Positions 43,520 through 51,423 of a stretch of DNA of 64,000 nucleotides are shown here, piece after piece. The stretch's first letter is position 1, and every line of letters begins with the position of its first letter. The stretch comes from JBCDKH01 sp964388485. GTDB taxonomy: Bacteria; Planctomycetota; Phycisphaerae; Tepidisphaerales; Tepidisphaeraceae. The position numbers and the translations under genes are program-made. The notes under the pieces were generated by a model. It did not search any database. It saw only the letters and a program-made list of their open reading frames with translations, and was not told where the DNA came from. Where the stretch lies: positions 1 through 64,000 of the forward strand of contig CAYMAS010000017.1 in assembly GCA_964388485.1 (NCBI GenBank), in the 5' to 3' direction.

Positions 43520-44209
43520 ATGGCGAAGAAGACCAAGACGCCCACCCGCAAGACCAACCGCATCAGCGACCTCAACGGCATCGACGCCGAGGAGTCCGCC
43601 GTTCTCGATCACGACGGCAGCCCCGATTCGCTCGAACGCGTTCGCGACATCCTCTTCGGCAACCAGCAACGCGATACCCAGCGTCGTCTCGGCGAACTCG
43701 AAGAGCAGATCAACGGCGACCTGGAGAATCTGCGGGAAGACCTGTCGACTCGCCTCGACGAAGCCGTCGCCAAGATGGACGAGCGGCTCGGCGACCTCGC
43801 TGATCGCCTCGAAGAGAGTGTCAGCGACCTAAAAGACGCCGCAAAGACCACGCATGGCGAAATCAAAGACGAGATTCGCGAGATCGATCGCAGCCACACC
43901 GAGGCGATGCGCAAGATCGACGCCGACCAGACCGAGCGGAACGAGAAGCTCGACGCCAAGCTCGACAAGCACGCCGCCGAAGCCGGTGAGACGCACGACG
44001 CGTTGCGTGAAACGCTCGACGACACGGCGACGACGATTCGTGACGAATTGTCGACGCTGCGGGACGAACTGAACGAGGCGATCGACACCGCCAGCGCCAC
44101 CCTCGGCGACGCCAAAGCCGACCGCGCTGCCCTCGCCGACCTCCTCAGCGACGCTGCCGAGCGCCTCAGTGATGCTCCGGCACCGACCAAGTCACGCTCG
44201 CGCAAGTGA
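43520..44209 (+). CDS. Long coiled-coil protein, uncharacterised
   Basis: 229-residue cytoplasmic-looking protein, almost wholly alpha-helical and very rich in Glu, Asp, Lys and Arg with heptad repeats over about residues 50-210 (LGELEEQINGDLENLREDLSTRLDEAVAKMDERLGDLADRL). Basic ends: KKTKTPTRKTNR at the start, TKSRSRK at the end. No domain was recognised. Separated by 26 bases from mutL on the same strand and probably cotranscribed. Most likely a structural or DNA-associated dimerisation protein; this is only inference. Confidence 0.78.
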   Translation: MAKKTKTPTRKTNRISDLNGIDAEESAVLDHDGSPDSLERVRDILFGNQQRDTQRRLGELEEQINGDLENLREDLSTRLDEAVAKMDERLGDLADRLEESVSDLKDAAKTTHGEIKDEIREIDRSHTEAMRKIDADQTERNEKLDAKLDKHAAEAGETHDALRETLDDTATTIRDELSTLRDELNEAIDTASATLGDAKADRAALADLLSDAAERLSDAPAPTKSRSRK

Positions 44210-44235
44210 ACCGGTAGGTTGACATTCGGAGCATC

Positions 44236-46041
44236 GTGCTGAAGCACGACCTGCGGCGTACGGCTCGTACGCTCTTCACCGTGCCCGACCGTCGCCCGAT
44301 CCTCCCGCTGCCCCCGGAGGTCGTGGACCGGATCGCGGCGGGCGAGGTCGTGCAGCGGCCGGCGAGTGTGGTGAAGGAACTGGTCGAGAACGCCCTCGAT
44401 GCCGGTGCGACGAGTATCACGCTGCAGATCGAAGCCGGCGGGCGGGATCTGATTCGCGTCATCGACAATGGCCGCGGCATTCCTGCCGACGAGCTGCCGC
44501 TGGCGTTTCGGCAACATGCGACCAGCAAGGTGCGAGACGACCGTGAGCTCGAATCCGTCGCGACCCTCGGCTTCCGCGGCGAGGCGTTGGCGAGCATCGG
44601 CTCCGTGACGAAGTCGCGGATCGTCAGCCGGACCCCGGACGGCGAAGCGTTCGAGCTCACCTGCGACGGCGGCCGACTCGGCGAGGTCCGGCCCGCCGCG
44701 GGCAATGTCGGCACGACCATCGAGTGCCGGGACTTGTTCCACAACACGCCCGCGCGACGCAAGTTCCTCAAAGCCGCCGCGGCCGAGAGCGGGCAGGTGA
44801 CCGACGTCTTCCAACGCCTCGCCCTGCCGCGGCCGGAGGTGGCGTTCCGGTACGAGCGCGACGGCAAGCTCGCCGCCGACTGGCCGGCGACGGACGATCC
44901 ATGGCACCGGCTCGTCATGGCCTGGCCGGCGGAGTATCGGGACCGGGCCATCCGCTTCGACACCCGCGACGGCGACTTGCGGCTTCGCGGCATCGCAGGC
45001 CTGCCGGAATACGCGGCGACGACGGCTCGATACCACCACCTTTTCGTCAACGGCCGCAGCGTCGGCGACCGCTCGCTTCAACACGCCGCCCGCGAGGCGT
45101 ATCGGGGCCTGACCGAGCCGGGCCGACATCCGGCGGTCGTGTTGCTGCTCGACGTGCCGCCGGGGATGGTCGACGTCAACGTTCACCCGGCCAAGAGCGA
45201 GGTGCGATTTCGCGAGCCGAGCCGCCTGTGGTCGATGATCAACGCGACGCTGCGGGAGGCGTTGCTGGGCGAGGACCTGGTGCCGCGGGCCAAACCGGAG
45301 CCGGTGGTCGAAGAGCCAAGGCCTGACGTTCGCGAGACGCTGGCCGACTTCTTCAAGGAGCGGCTGGAAGTCGAACGTGAGCAGACGCTGCTGGACACGC
45401 CCGAGCCTGGCGATCCGCCACCACCCGCGGCACCACCGCCACCACCCGCAGCGGACTCGCCCGCGGCGACGACGCGGGCGATGCAGTTGCACAACAGCTA
45501 CCTCGTGGTCGAGGGCGACGAAGGCATGGAGATCATCGACCAGCACGCGCTGCACGAGCGGGTGCTCTACGAAGACCTGCTCGCCCGCGTCCGGCGCGGC
45601 CCGCTCGAGTCGCAGCGCATGCTCATGCCGGCCGTTGCGGAGGTGAGCGAAACGGAGGTGAGCAGGCTCGACGATCTCGGCCCGCTCCTGTCGCGGCTCG
45701 GCATCGAGGCGGAAGCGTTCGGACCCGACGCCATCGCGGTGCGTTCGTTCCCGACGCTCGTCATCGGGCGGTTGTCGAACGTCGATCCCGCGGCATTCGT
45801 TGCGGAGGTGTTGCGAGGCGAGTCGGGCGACGACGAGGAGGCGGTCCACACGATCCTCGACCTCATGGCCTGCAAAGCGGCGGTGAAGGCGGGCGATCGC
45901 CTGTCGCCCGATGAGATCGACCACCTCATGTCCCGCCGCCACCTGACGCCGCGGCAGTCGAATTGTCCACACGGCCGTCCGACCACGTTGCGGCTGACGC
46001 TCGACGACCTCGAAAAGCAGTTCAAGCGTCGCGGTTTCTGA
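44236..46041 (+). CDS. mutL: DNA mismatch repair protein MutL (endonuclease type)
   Basis: 601-residue GHKL ATPase that couples MutS recognition to repair. N-terminal motifs: VVDRIAAGEVVQRPASVVKELVENALDAGA, IDNGRGI, TLGFRGEAL, NVHPAKSEVRF. The C-terminal endonuclease motif DQHA(X)2E(X)4E is intact: Asp435 to Glu446 (DQHALHERVLYE), with ACKAAVKAG and CPHGRP completing the metal site, so this MutL should nick DNA itself, as expected where MutH is absent. A Pro-rich linker lies at about 395-420. GTG start 44236 has GGAG four bases upstream; a GTG at 44281 would fit the family N-terminus too. Confidence 0.95.
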   Translation: MLKHDLRRTARTLFTVPDRRPILPLPPEVVDRIAAGEVVQRPASVVKELVENALDAGATSITLQIEAGGRDLIRVIDNGRGIPADELPLAFRQHATSKVRDDRELESVATLGFRGEALASIGSVTKSRIVSRTPDGEAFELTCDGGRLGEVRPAAGNVGTTIECRDLFHNTPARRKFLKAAAAESGQVTDVFQRLALPRPEVAFRYERDGKLAADWPATDDPWHRLVMAWPAEYRDRAIRFDTRDGDLRLRGIAGLPEYAATTARYHHLFVNGRSVGDRSLQHAAREAYRGLTEPGRHPAVVLLLDVPPGMVDVNVHPAKSEVRFREPSRLWSMINATLREALLGEDLVPRAKPEPVVEEPRPDVRETLADFFKERLEVEREQTLLDTPEPGDPPPPAAPPPPPAADSPAATTRAMQLHNSYLVVEGDEGMEIIDQHALHERVLYEDLLARVRRGPLESQRMLMPAVAEVSETEVSRLDDLGPLLSRLGIEAEAFGPDAIAVRSFPTLVIGRLSNVDPAAFVAEVLRGESGDDEEAVHTILDLMACKAAVKAGDRLSPDEIDHLMSRRHLTPRQSNCPHGRPTTLRLTLDDLEKQFKRRGF

Positions 46042-46044
46042 CCA

Positions 46045-47649
46045 TCAGCCCGCTTGTTCTTCGTGGTGAAGCAGGTGGTACTCGTAGCCGTCGATGAGGG
46101 CTTCCCACGACGCGTTGATGATGTTCTCATCGACGCCGACGGTGCCGAAGTAGTCGGCGGGCGTCGAGGCGTTGCCGTCGTGCCGGGCGAACTCGATGAC
46201 GACGCGGACGCGGGCGGCCGTCGCGGCATCGGAGTTGACGACGCGAACCTTGTAGTCCTTCAACGCCAAGTCGCCGATCGCCGGGTAATGCTTGACGAGT
46301 GCCTTGCGTAGGGCGGCGTCGAGTGCGTCGACCGGGCCGTCGCCTTCGGCCACGCGGTGCTCGATCTCGCCGCCGACGTGCAGCTTGACGGTGGCTTCGG
46401 CGATCGGCTTCTCGTCGTCGCTGCGGAGGATGACGCAGCGGTAGTGGTCCAGGTCGAAGTACCGCTTGCGGCGGCCGACTTCCTTGCGGAAGAGCAGCTC
46501 GAAGCTTGCCTCCGCTGCTTCGAAGACGAAGCCGCTGTTTTCGAGATCCTGCACGCGTTCGAGCACGCGTCGCTGCAGGTCGCGATCCTCCTCCACGCCG
46601 AACTTTCGACCGACCTTCTCGGCGATGTTGCTGGCGCCGCTGAGCTCGCTGACGAGGACGCGTCGGGTGTTGCCGACGAGCTCGGGATCGATGTGTTCGT
46701 AGGTGCCGGCGTGTTTGCGGACGGCGTGGACGTGCATGCCGCCCTTGTGGGCGAAGGCGCTGGGCCCGACGTAAGGCTGGCCGGGGCGGAGGTTCATGTT
46801 CGCCGTCTCGTAGACGAAGCGGCTCAGAGCGGTGAGCTTCGTCAAGCTATCCGTCGCCAATGCCTCGTACTGCCCCGGGTACTTGAGGAGGAGCGTGGCG
46901 ATGAGCGGCAGCAGGTCCATGTTGCCGCACCGTTCGCCGACGCCGTTGGCGGTTCCCTGCACGTGCTGAGCCCCGGCTCTCACGGCAGCCAATGCGTTGG
47001 CCAAGGCGAGGCCGCCGTCGTCGTGCGTGTGAATGCCGACGCGGGCATGCGGCAGCTCCTCTTTGACACGACGAACCGCCGCCTCCACTTCTTCCGGCAA
47101 GCTGCCGCCGTTCGTATCGCACAGGCAAAGAACCGTCGCGTCGGCTTCGTCCGCTGCTTTGAGCGTCGAAAGCGCGTGGTCCGGATCTTCCTTGAACGCG
47201 TCGAAGAAGTGTTCGGCGTCGTAGACGACCAGCCGGTCGCGGCCGATGCAGTAACCGACACTCTCCTGGATCATCGCCCGGTTTTCAGCTACGTCGACGC
47301 TGAGCACCGTCTCGAGCTGGAACCGGCTGCTTTTGCCCACGAGCGTGACGATTTCGGTCTCTGCCGACAGCAACGCGTTGAGGCCCTTGTCTTCGCCGGC
47401 TGTGATGCCGCGGCGACGCGTCATGCCAAAGGCCGTGACCTTGGCGTGCTTGAGGTTGAGTCGCCGGACCTCGGTGAAGAAGGCGGAGTCCTTCGGGTTC
47501 GACTGTGGAAAGCCGCCTTCGATCTCGTTGACGCCCAGATCGTCAAGCCTCTCGGCAATGGCGAGCTTGTCGTGCAGGCTCAGGTTGAAGCCCTCGCCCT
47601 GCGTGCCGTCGCGCAATGTGGTGTCGTAGATCGTGACCCGCGTCGCCAT
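46045..47649 (-). CDS. cimA: Citramalate synthase
   Basis: 534-residue enzyme of the LeuA/CimA family. TIYDTTLRDGTQGEGFNLS is the acetyl-CoA-aldolase signature, HTHDDGGLALANALAAVRAGAQHVQGTANGVGERCGN the second catalytic region; Asp, His and Asn ligands of the divalent metal are present. The C-terminal LeuA-type regulatory domain (RVVIEFARHDGNASTPADYFGTVGVDENIINASWEAL) is complete. The sequence and length match the CimA type, which joins pyruvate and acetyl-CoA to citramalate for threonine-independent isoleucine synthesis. It converges with mutL with three bases between stop codons. Confidence 0.93.
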   Translation of the reverse strand: MATRVTIYDTTLRDGTQGEGFNLSLHDKLAIAERLDDLGVNEIEGGFPQSNPKDSAFFTEVRRLNLKHAKVTAFGMTRRRGITAGEDKGLNALLSAETEIVTLVGKSSRFQLETVLSVDVAENRAMIQESVGYCIGRDRLVVYDAEHFFDAFKEDPDHALSTLKAADEADATVLCLCDTNGGSLPEEVEAAVRRVKEELPHARVGIHTHDDGGLALANALAAVRAGAQHVQGTANGVGERCGNMDLLPLIATLLLKYPGQYEALATDSLTKLTALSRFVYETANMNLRPGQPYVGPSAFAHKGGMHVHAVRKHAGTYEHIDPELVGNTRRVLVSELSGASNIAEKVGRKFGVEEDRDLQRRVLERVQDLENSGFVFEAAEASFELLFRKEVGRRKRYFDLDHYRCVILRSDDEKPIAEATVKLHVGGEIEHRVAEGDGPVDALDAALRKALVKHYPAIGDLALKDYKVRVVNSDAATAARVRVVIEFARHDGNASTPADYFGTVGVDENIINASWEALIDGYEYHLLHHEEQAG

Positions 47650-47703
47650 ACCTGCAGCCTAGAGCGGGTGGATCGGGCACGAAGCGCTACGCCAGAGTGT
47701 GCG

Positions 47704-47808
47704 TCAACCCCACACGATCAACGCGGAAACTCCCGCGATGATCGGCAGCAGCGTCGCTGTAAAGGTGACGCCGAGAAAGCGGAGACGGTTCGATAATGCG
47801 GCGCTCAT
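47704..47808 (-). CDS. Possible 34-residue single-helix membrane peptide
   Basis: Short frame in the gap between cimA and the HD gene. It reads MSAALSNRLRFLG, then VTFTATLLPIIAGVSALIVWG, a basic start followed by one hydrophobic helix, and ends at TGA. The pattern is that of a small transmembrane peptide with the N-terminus inside. No clear ribosome-binding site. It lies 54 bases upstream of cimA on the same strand. Confidence 0.4.
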   Translation of the reverse strand: MSAALSNRLRFLGVTFTATLLPIIAGVSALIVWG

Positions 47809-47852
47809 GAGGGATCTATCGGACCAACAGCCTCGGCGAGTAGAGTAGCAGC

Positions 47853-49127
47853 GTGTCCGGCACCGGCGAGAAGGTCATTCGCGACCCGGTCCACGACGTC
47901 ATCGCCCTGCGGTTGAGCGATTCGGCGGATCGCCTCGTCTTCAGCCTGCTCGGCTGCCGGGAGGTCCAACGCCTACGACGCATCCGCCAGCTCGGGTTCA
48001 CCAGCTTGGCCTATCCCGGTGCCGACCATAGCCGCTACAGCCACAGCCTCGGCGTCTTCCAGACCGCCCGCTGCATTCTGGATCGTGTCGAGATCCGCGG
48101 CGACGTTCGCGAGGCGACGCTCGTCGCCGCCCTGCTGCACGACCTGGGACACGGGCCGTTCAGTCACGTCTTCGAACGCGTCAGCGGCATCCACCACGAG
48201 GGCATCACCAAGCGGCTGATCCTCGACGACACCACCGACGTCCACCGCGTCCTGATTCGTCACGAGCCAACGCTGCCGGAGCGGGTGGTGGCGTTGTTGG
48301 AGTGCCGAGGCGATGCCATCGCGTGCGACGCCCTGTCAAGCCAGCTGGATGCGGATCGGCTCGATTACCTGCTGCGGGACAACCTCATGACCGGCAGCCG
48401 GTACGGGCGGTACGACCTGTCGTGGCTGATCCAGGCGATGACGGTGGCGGACGATCGGCTGGCGATCAGCGTCAAGGGCATCTCGGCGGCGGAGGCGTAT
48501 CTGCAGGCGCGGTACCACATGTACCGGCACGTCTACTTCCACAAGGTCGTCCGCGCCGCCGAGGGCATGGTGACGTTGGCGTTGCGGCGGGCTCGGGAGC
48601 TGATGTTGACGGAGGCCACAGGCGACGTGGCGGGCCTGAACCTCGCGATGCCGCCGGGCAGTGGCGCCGTCGGGCGGGTGCTCTTGGGCGAGCGACTGGC
48701 GGCAGGTGAATTCGCGGATCTGGACGACGTGTCGGTCCTGGGCTGCTTCAAAGCGTGGCGAGACAGCGGCGACCGGACGCTGGCGGATCTGTGCGGCGGC
48801 TTGCTGGACCGGCGGCTGTTCAAGACGATCGACCTGAGCGACCGCGAGAATGCCCAAGCGATCAGCGAGCGGGTGCTCGACGCTCTGGCCGAGCAGCATG
48901 GCGGTCGCGAGGCGGCGGATTATCTCGCCTTCCACGATTCGCCGCACAACGTCCCGTACAAGCACGGCCCGGCGGGCATCCGCGTCGCCACCGCCACCGG
49001 CACGGCTGACCTAGGCGACGTCAGCCCTCTCGTCACCGCCCTCACCGCCGCCGACGAGCAGCGTCGGTTCCACCGCCTGCACGTCCATCCGGAGCACGCC
49101 GCTTTCGTCCGGACCGTGCTGTCCTGA
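47853..49127 (+). CDS. HD-domain dNTP triphosphohydrolase-like protein
   Basis: 424-residue HD-superfamily protein of the SAMHD1/dGTPase type. Opening IRDPVHDVIAL is typical; metal ligands are His64 (RYSHSLG), His96 and Asp97 (LLHDLGHGPFSH), and a later Asp in LDADRLDYLLRD. SQLDADRLDYLLRDNLMTG is a signature of this subgroup. The expected activity is release of triphosphate from dNTPs or a related nucleotide. GTG start at 47853. A bifurcated hairpin follows at 49188-49228. Confidence 0.92.
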   Translation: MSGTGEKVIRDPVHDVIALRLSDSADRLVFSLLGCREVQRLRRIRQLGFTSLAYPGADHSRYSHSLGVFQTARCILDRVEIRGDVREATLVAALLHDLGHGPFSHVFERVSGIHHEGITKRLILDDTTDVHRVLIRHEPTLPERVVALLECRGDAIACDALSSQLDADRLDYLLRDNLMTGSRYGRYDLSWLIQAMTVADDRLAISVKGISAAEAYLQARYHMYRHVYFHKVVRAAEGMVTLALRRARELMLTEATGDVAGLNLAMPPGSGAVGRVLLGERLAAGEFADLDDVSVLGCFKAWRDSGDRTLADLCGGLLDRRLFKTIDLSDRENAQAISERVLDALAEQHGGREAADYLAFHDSPHNVPYKHGPAGIRVATATGTADLGDVSPLVTALTAADEQRRFHRLHVHPEHAAFVRTVLS

Positions 49128-49187
49128 GCAGGCCGTCGCGGCTACAGGGGATTCGCCTGCGTGACCGCTGCCCGGCCGTGAAATATG

Positions 49188-49228
49188 GAAGCCCCCGGCG
49201 GAGGTCATCGACCTAGCGCGGGGGCTTC
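49188..49228. terminator. Hairpin between convergent genes
   Basis: GAAGCCCCCG (49188-49197) pairs perfectly with CGGGGGCTTC (49219-49228); the loop contains a second small hairpin (AGGTC ATC GACCT, 49202-49214). It lies between the HD gene (+) and the small membrane protein (-), and could terminate both. T-runs are weak on either side. Confidence 0.5.
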
Positions 49229-49271
49229 GGGTGCATCTTCTCCATCCAATGCGATGAAGAGGATCAACGAC

Positions 49272-49502
49272 CTAGTCGTTGAAGATCGAGCGGGCGACCT
49301 TGTTGTAGATGCCCAGGGCGACGAAGGTCGGGGCCCATTGGCCGACGAACAGGGCGTCGCGGTCGCGGCCCATGAGCTTGAGCGTCAACGCCGCGGCAAT
49401 CGAGCCGCCGGCGAGCCACATGAACGTGTCGCTCGGGACGCTCGTCGTCGCGTCTTCGATGAGGTGGGCGGCGTCGGTTTCGGATCGGGTGATGGTGCGC
49501 AT
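49272..49502 (-). CDS. Small two-helix membrane protein, uncharacterised
   Basis: 76-residue protein: MRTITRSETDAAHLIEDATTSVPSDT, a hydrophobic segment FMWLAGGSIAAALTLKLMG, a polar turn RDRDALFVGQ and a second hydrophobic segment WAPTFVALGIYNKVARSIFND. Typical of small planctomycete membrane proteins of unknown role. Start at 49502 is supported by AGGAG eight bases upstream, the best ribosome-binding site in this part of the window; longer frames upstream lack one. Confidence 0.8.
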   Translation of the reverse strand: MRTITRSETDAAHLIEDATTSVPSDTFMWLAGGSIAAALTLKLMGRDRDALFVGQWAPTFVALGIYNKVARSIFND

Positions 49503-49503
49503 C

Positions 49504-49515
49504 GGAGAATCTCCT
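49504..49515 (-). promoter_or_regulatory. Ribosome-binding site within a palindrome
   Basis: On the minus strand AGGAGATTCTCC precedes the start codon at 49502; the AGGAG is part of the 11-base palindrome GGAGATTCTCC, so pairing of the two halves, within or between transcripts, could hide it. Confidence 0.4.
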
Positions 49516-49630
49516 GAATAAAGCGAGAAGTCGTGAGGGTTTCGTGACGTCGGGTGGCAACGAATCGCCACGCCCGTAGCGTGCGGCGACCGGTGCTCGT
49601 CTCGCCGTTGTAATCTCCTGCGGCCCGACT

Positions 49631-50668
49631 GTGATCCCCCAAATCCCGACGTTCGTGCTCCCGCTCGCCATCGGCGGCCTCGCGTCGACGCTTCCGGCCG
49701 TCGCCGTCACGCTCAGCGGCGTCGTGACGATGATCGCGATCGGCTTCTACCTCCGCCGCAAATGCGTGATCGACGACGGCAGTGACGCGACCCTGCTCAA
49801 GCTGCTCGTCCGCGTCTTCATTCCGGCCCTCATCGTCAGCCGCGTCCTCGGCAACGAAGCGTTGCGGGACGTCCGCAACGTTCTGTGGCCGCCGATTATC
49901 GCCTTCGGGCTCGTCACCGGCGGCATCGCGCTGGCCCTGCTCGTCGCGAGGCTGCTGCCGAACCTGATCCCGCCGGGCAAGACGCGGCGAACGTTCGGCC
50001 TGACGACGGGCATGTTCAACTACGGCTACATCACGATCCCGCTCGTCGACGCCCTCTTCCCGGACAACGGCACGAGCGGCGTGCTCTTCGTCTTCAACCT
50101 CGGCGTCGAGGCGGCAATGTGGGGCGTGGGCCTGACCGTGCTAGCCGGCGGCATGACGCGGGGGTGGTGGAAGCGGCTGCTGAGCCCGCCGGTGGTGGCG
50201 ACGGTGCTGGCGCTGATCGTCAACGCGATCAACAATCGCCTGGGCCTCTACGAAGCGTCGCCACAAGCCGTGCTCTACGCCTTGGAAGCGGCGGATCTGG
50301 CGCTGACCTGGCTCGCGGCGGCGGCGATTCCGCTCGGATTGCTGCTGACTGGCTCGACGATTTGCGACGACTGGGGAGCGGCCCGGCTGCGTCGGGGGAT
50401 CGGCGTGATCGCGACGAGCGCCACGCTCCGGCTGGCGGTGCTGCCGGTGGCGTTCATCGGCTTGGCATTGGCGTTGCCGATCACGCGGCAGCTGCAGACG
50501 GTGCTCGTGCTCCAGGCGGCGATGCCGGCGGCGGTGTTTCCGATCGTCCTGTCGCGTCATTATGGCGGCGACGTCGGGACAGCGTTACGCGTCGTCGTCG
50601 GCACGAGCTTGCTGGCGCTGGTCACGATGCCGATCTGGATCACCGTGGGCCTGTTCCTGATCCGTTAG
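49631..50668 (+). CDS. AEC (auxin efflux carrier)-family transporter
   Basis: 345-residue inner-membrane transporter with about ten hydrophobic helices, split into two halves of five. Family features include TTGMFNYGYITIPLVDALFP (N-x2-Y/F and Gly-rich break), the helix break LSPPVVATVLALIVN in the middle and VLVLQAAMPAAVFPIVLSRHYGGD near the end. AEC transporters typically carry small carboxylates such as malate. GTG start at 49631. Next gene follows after 52 bases. Confidence 0.92.
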   Translation: MIPQIPTFVLPLAIGGLASTLPAVAVTLSGVVTMIAIGFYLRRKCVIDDGSDATLLKLLVRVFIPALIVSRVLGNEALRDVRNVLWPPIIAFGLVTGGIALALLVARLLPNLIPPGKTRRTFGLTTGMFNYGYITIPLVDALFPDNGTSGVLFVFNLGVEAAMWGVGLTVLAGGMTRGWWKRLLSPPVVATVLALIVNAINNRLGLYEASPQAVLYALEAADLALTWLAAAAIPLGLLLTGSTICDDWGAARLRRGIGVIATSATLRLAVLPVAFIGLALALPITRQLQTVLVLQAAMPAAVFPIVLSRHYGGDVGTALRVVVGTSLLALVTMPIWITVGLFLIR

Positions 50669-50720
50669 GTGGCTTCGGCACGGGCGTTGCTCCCGAACGG
50701 GAAGCTAACACCTAACACCC

Positions 50721-51161
50721 ATGCCCACATCAGATAAGAACACTGCCGAAGTCATGTCCCGCGACGACGCCCTCGAGGCGCTGGGGCGAAACAAGATGAT
50801 GCGTCACCTCATCGACGCCCTCGATGACGAGAAGGACATCGGCCACTACGGCCGATTCACCTTCGCCTCGATCGCCCGGCACTTCATGCACCCTGACGAC
50901 CTCGCCAAGTACCTTGCCCGCGACAAGGACGAGGCCCTCGATGACGCCAAAGCCCTCGTCCATCAAGTCAATGACGCCGACTACTCGCCACCCGGGCCGG
51001 CCAAGATCCGCAAGTGGAACGAGGAGCAGGATTTCCCGATCCTCCCGCCCGAGCACCAGACGAGCGACGACGCCAACGTCTATCAGGATCTGGACTTCCC
51101 CGAAGACGTCTATGAGAAAATCAACGCCTACCACCGCGAGCAGGCCCTCGCCGGGGAGTAG
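50721..51161 (+). CDS. Hypothetical acidic protein
   Basis: 146-residue soluble protein of unknown function. It is acidic and helical; distinct segments are LGRNKMMRHLIDALDDEKDIGHYGRFTFASIARHFM, LARDKDEALDDAKALVHQVNDADYSPPGPAKIRKWNEEQDFPILP and LDFPEDVYEKINAYHRE. No signal, membrane helix or metal site. Spacing of 52 bases to the AEC gene suggests cotranscription. No family was recognised. Confidence 0.72.
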   Translation: MPTSDKNTAEVMSRDDALEALGRNKMMRHLIDALDDEKDIGHYGRFTFASIARHFMHPDDLAKYLARDKDEALDDAKALVHQVNDADYSPPGPAKIRKWNEEQDFPILPPEHQTSDDANVYQDLDFPEDVYEKINAYHREQALAGE

Positions 51162-51314
51162 AGCATGTCCGGGGGAAGGGGCAGCTGTCGCTTATTAGCG
51201 GCAGCTGTCTTGCCAGGTGGAGTTGTATCGTCCCTGGTGCTGGGTAGCCGCGGAGCTTGCTCCGCGTGTCTGGACGCGTCTGCAGCCTGCACGACCTTTT
51301 CTCGCGTCCCAATT

Positions 51315-51397
51315 CCGTCATCCCGAGCGAAGCCGAGGGACCTCGTCTCGATCTGCAAACCAGAGACGAGGTCTCTCGGCTGCGCTCGGGATGACGG
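51315..51397. repeat. REP-like dispersed palindrome, full copy
   Basis: Two 35-base arms (51315-51349 and 51363-51397) pair with only two mismatches around a 13-base loop. The arm begins CCGTCATCCCGAGCG and includes AGCCGAG.GACCTCGTCTC. It lies between the hypothetical protein gene ending at 51161 and the convergent radical SAM gene ending at 51424, and may serve as a terminator for both. Confidence 0.95.
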
Positions 51398-51423
51398 AGG
51401 GGGCAACGTTCTCAAGGGCCGCC

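Noticed and set aside
43609..45972. 787-codon open frame antisense to the coiled-coil gene and mutL
   Set aside because: Arg/Ser-rich nonsense composition and it spans two real genes on the other strand.
46357..47796. 479-codon open frame antisense to cimA
   Set aside because: No domains; the cimA signature is complete on the other strand.
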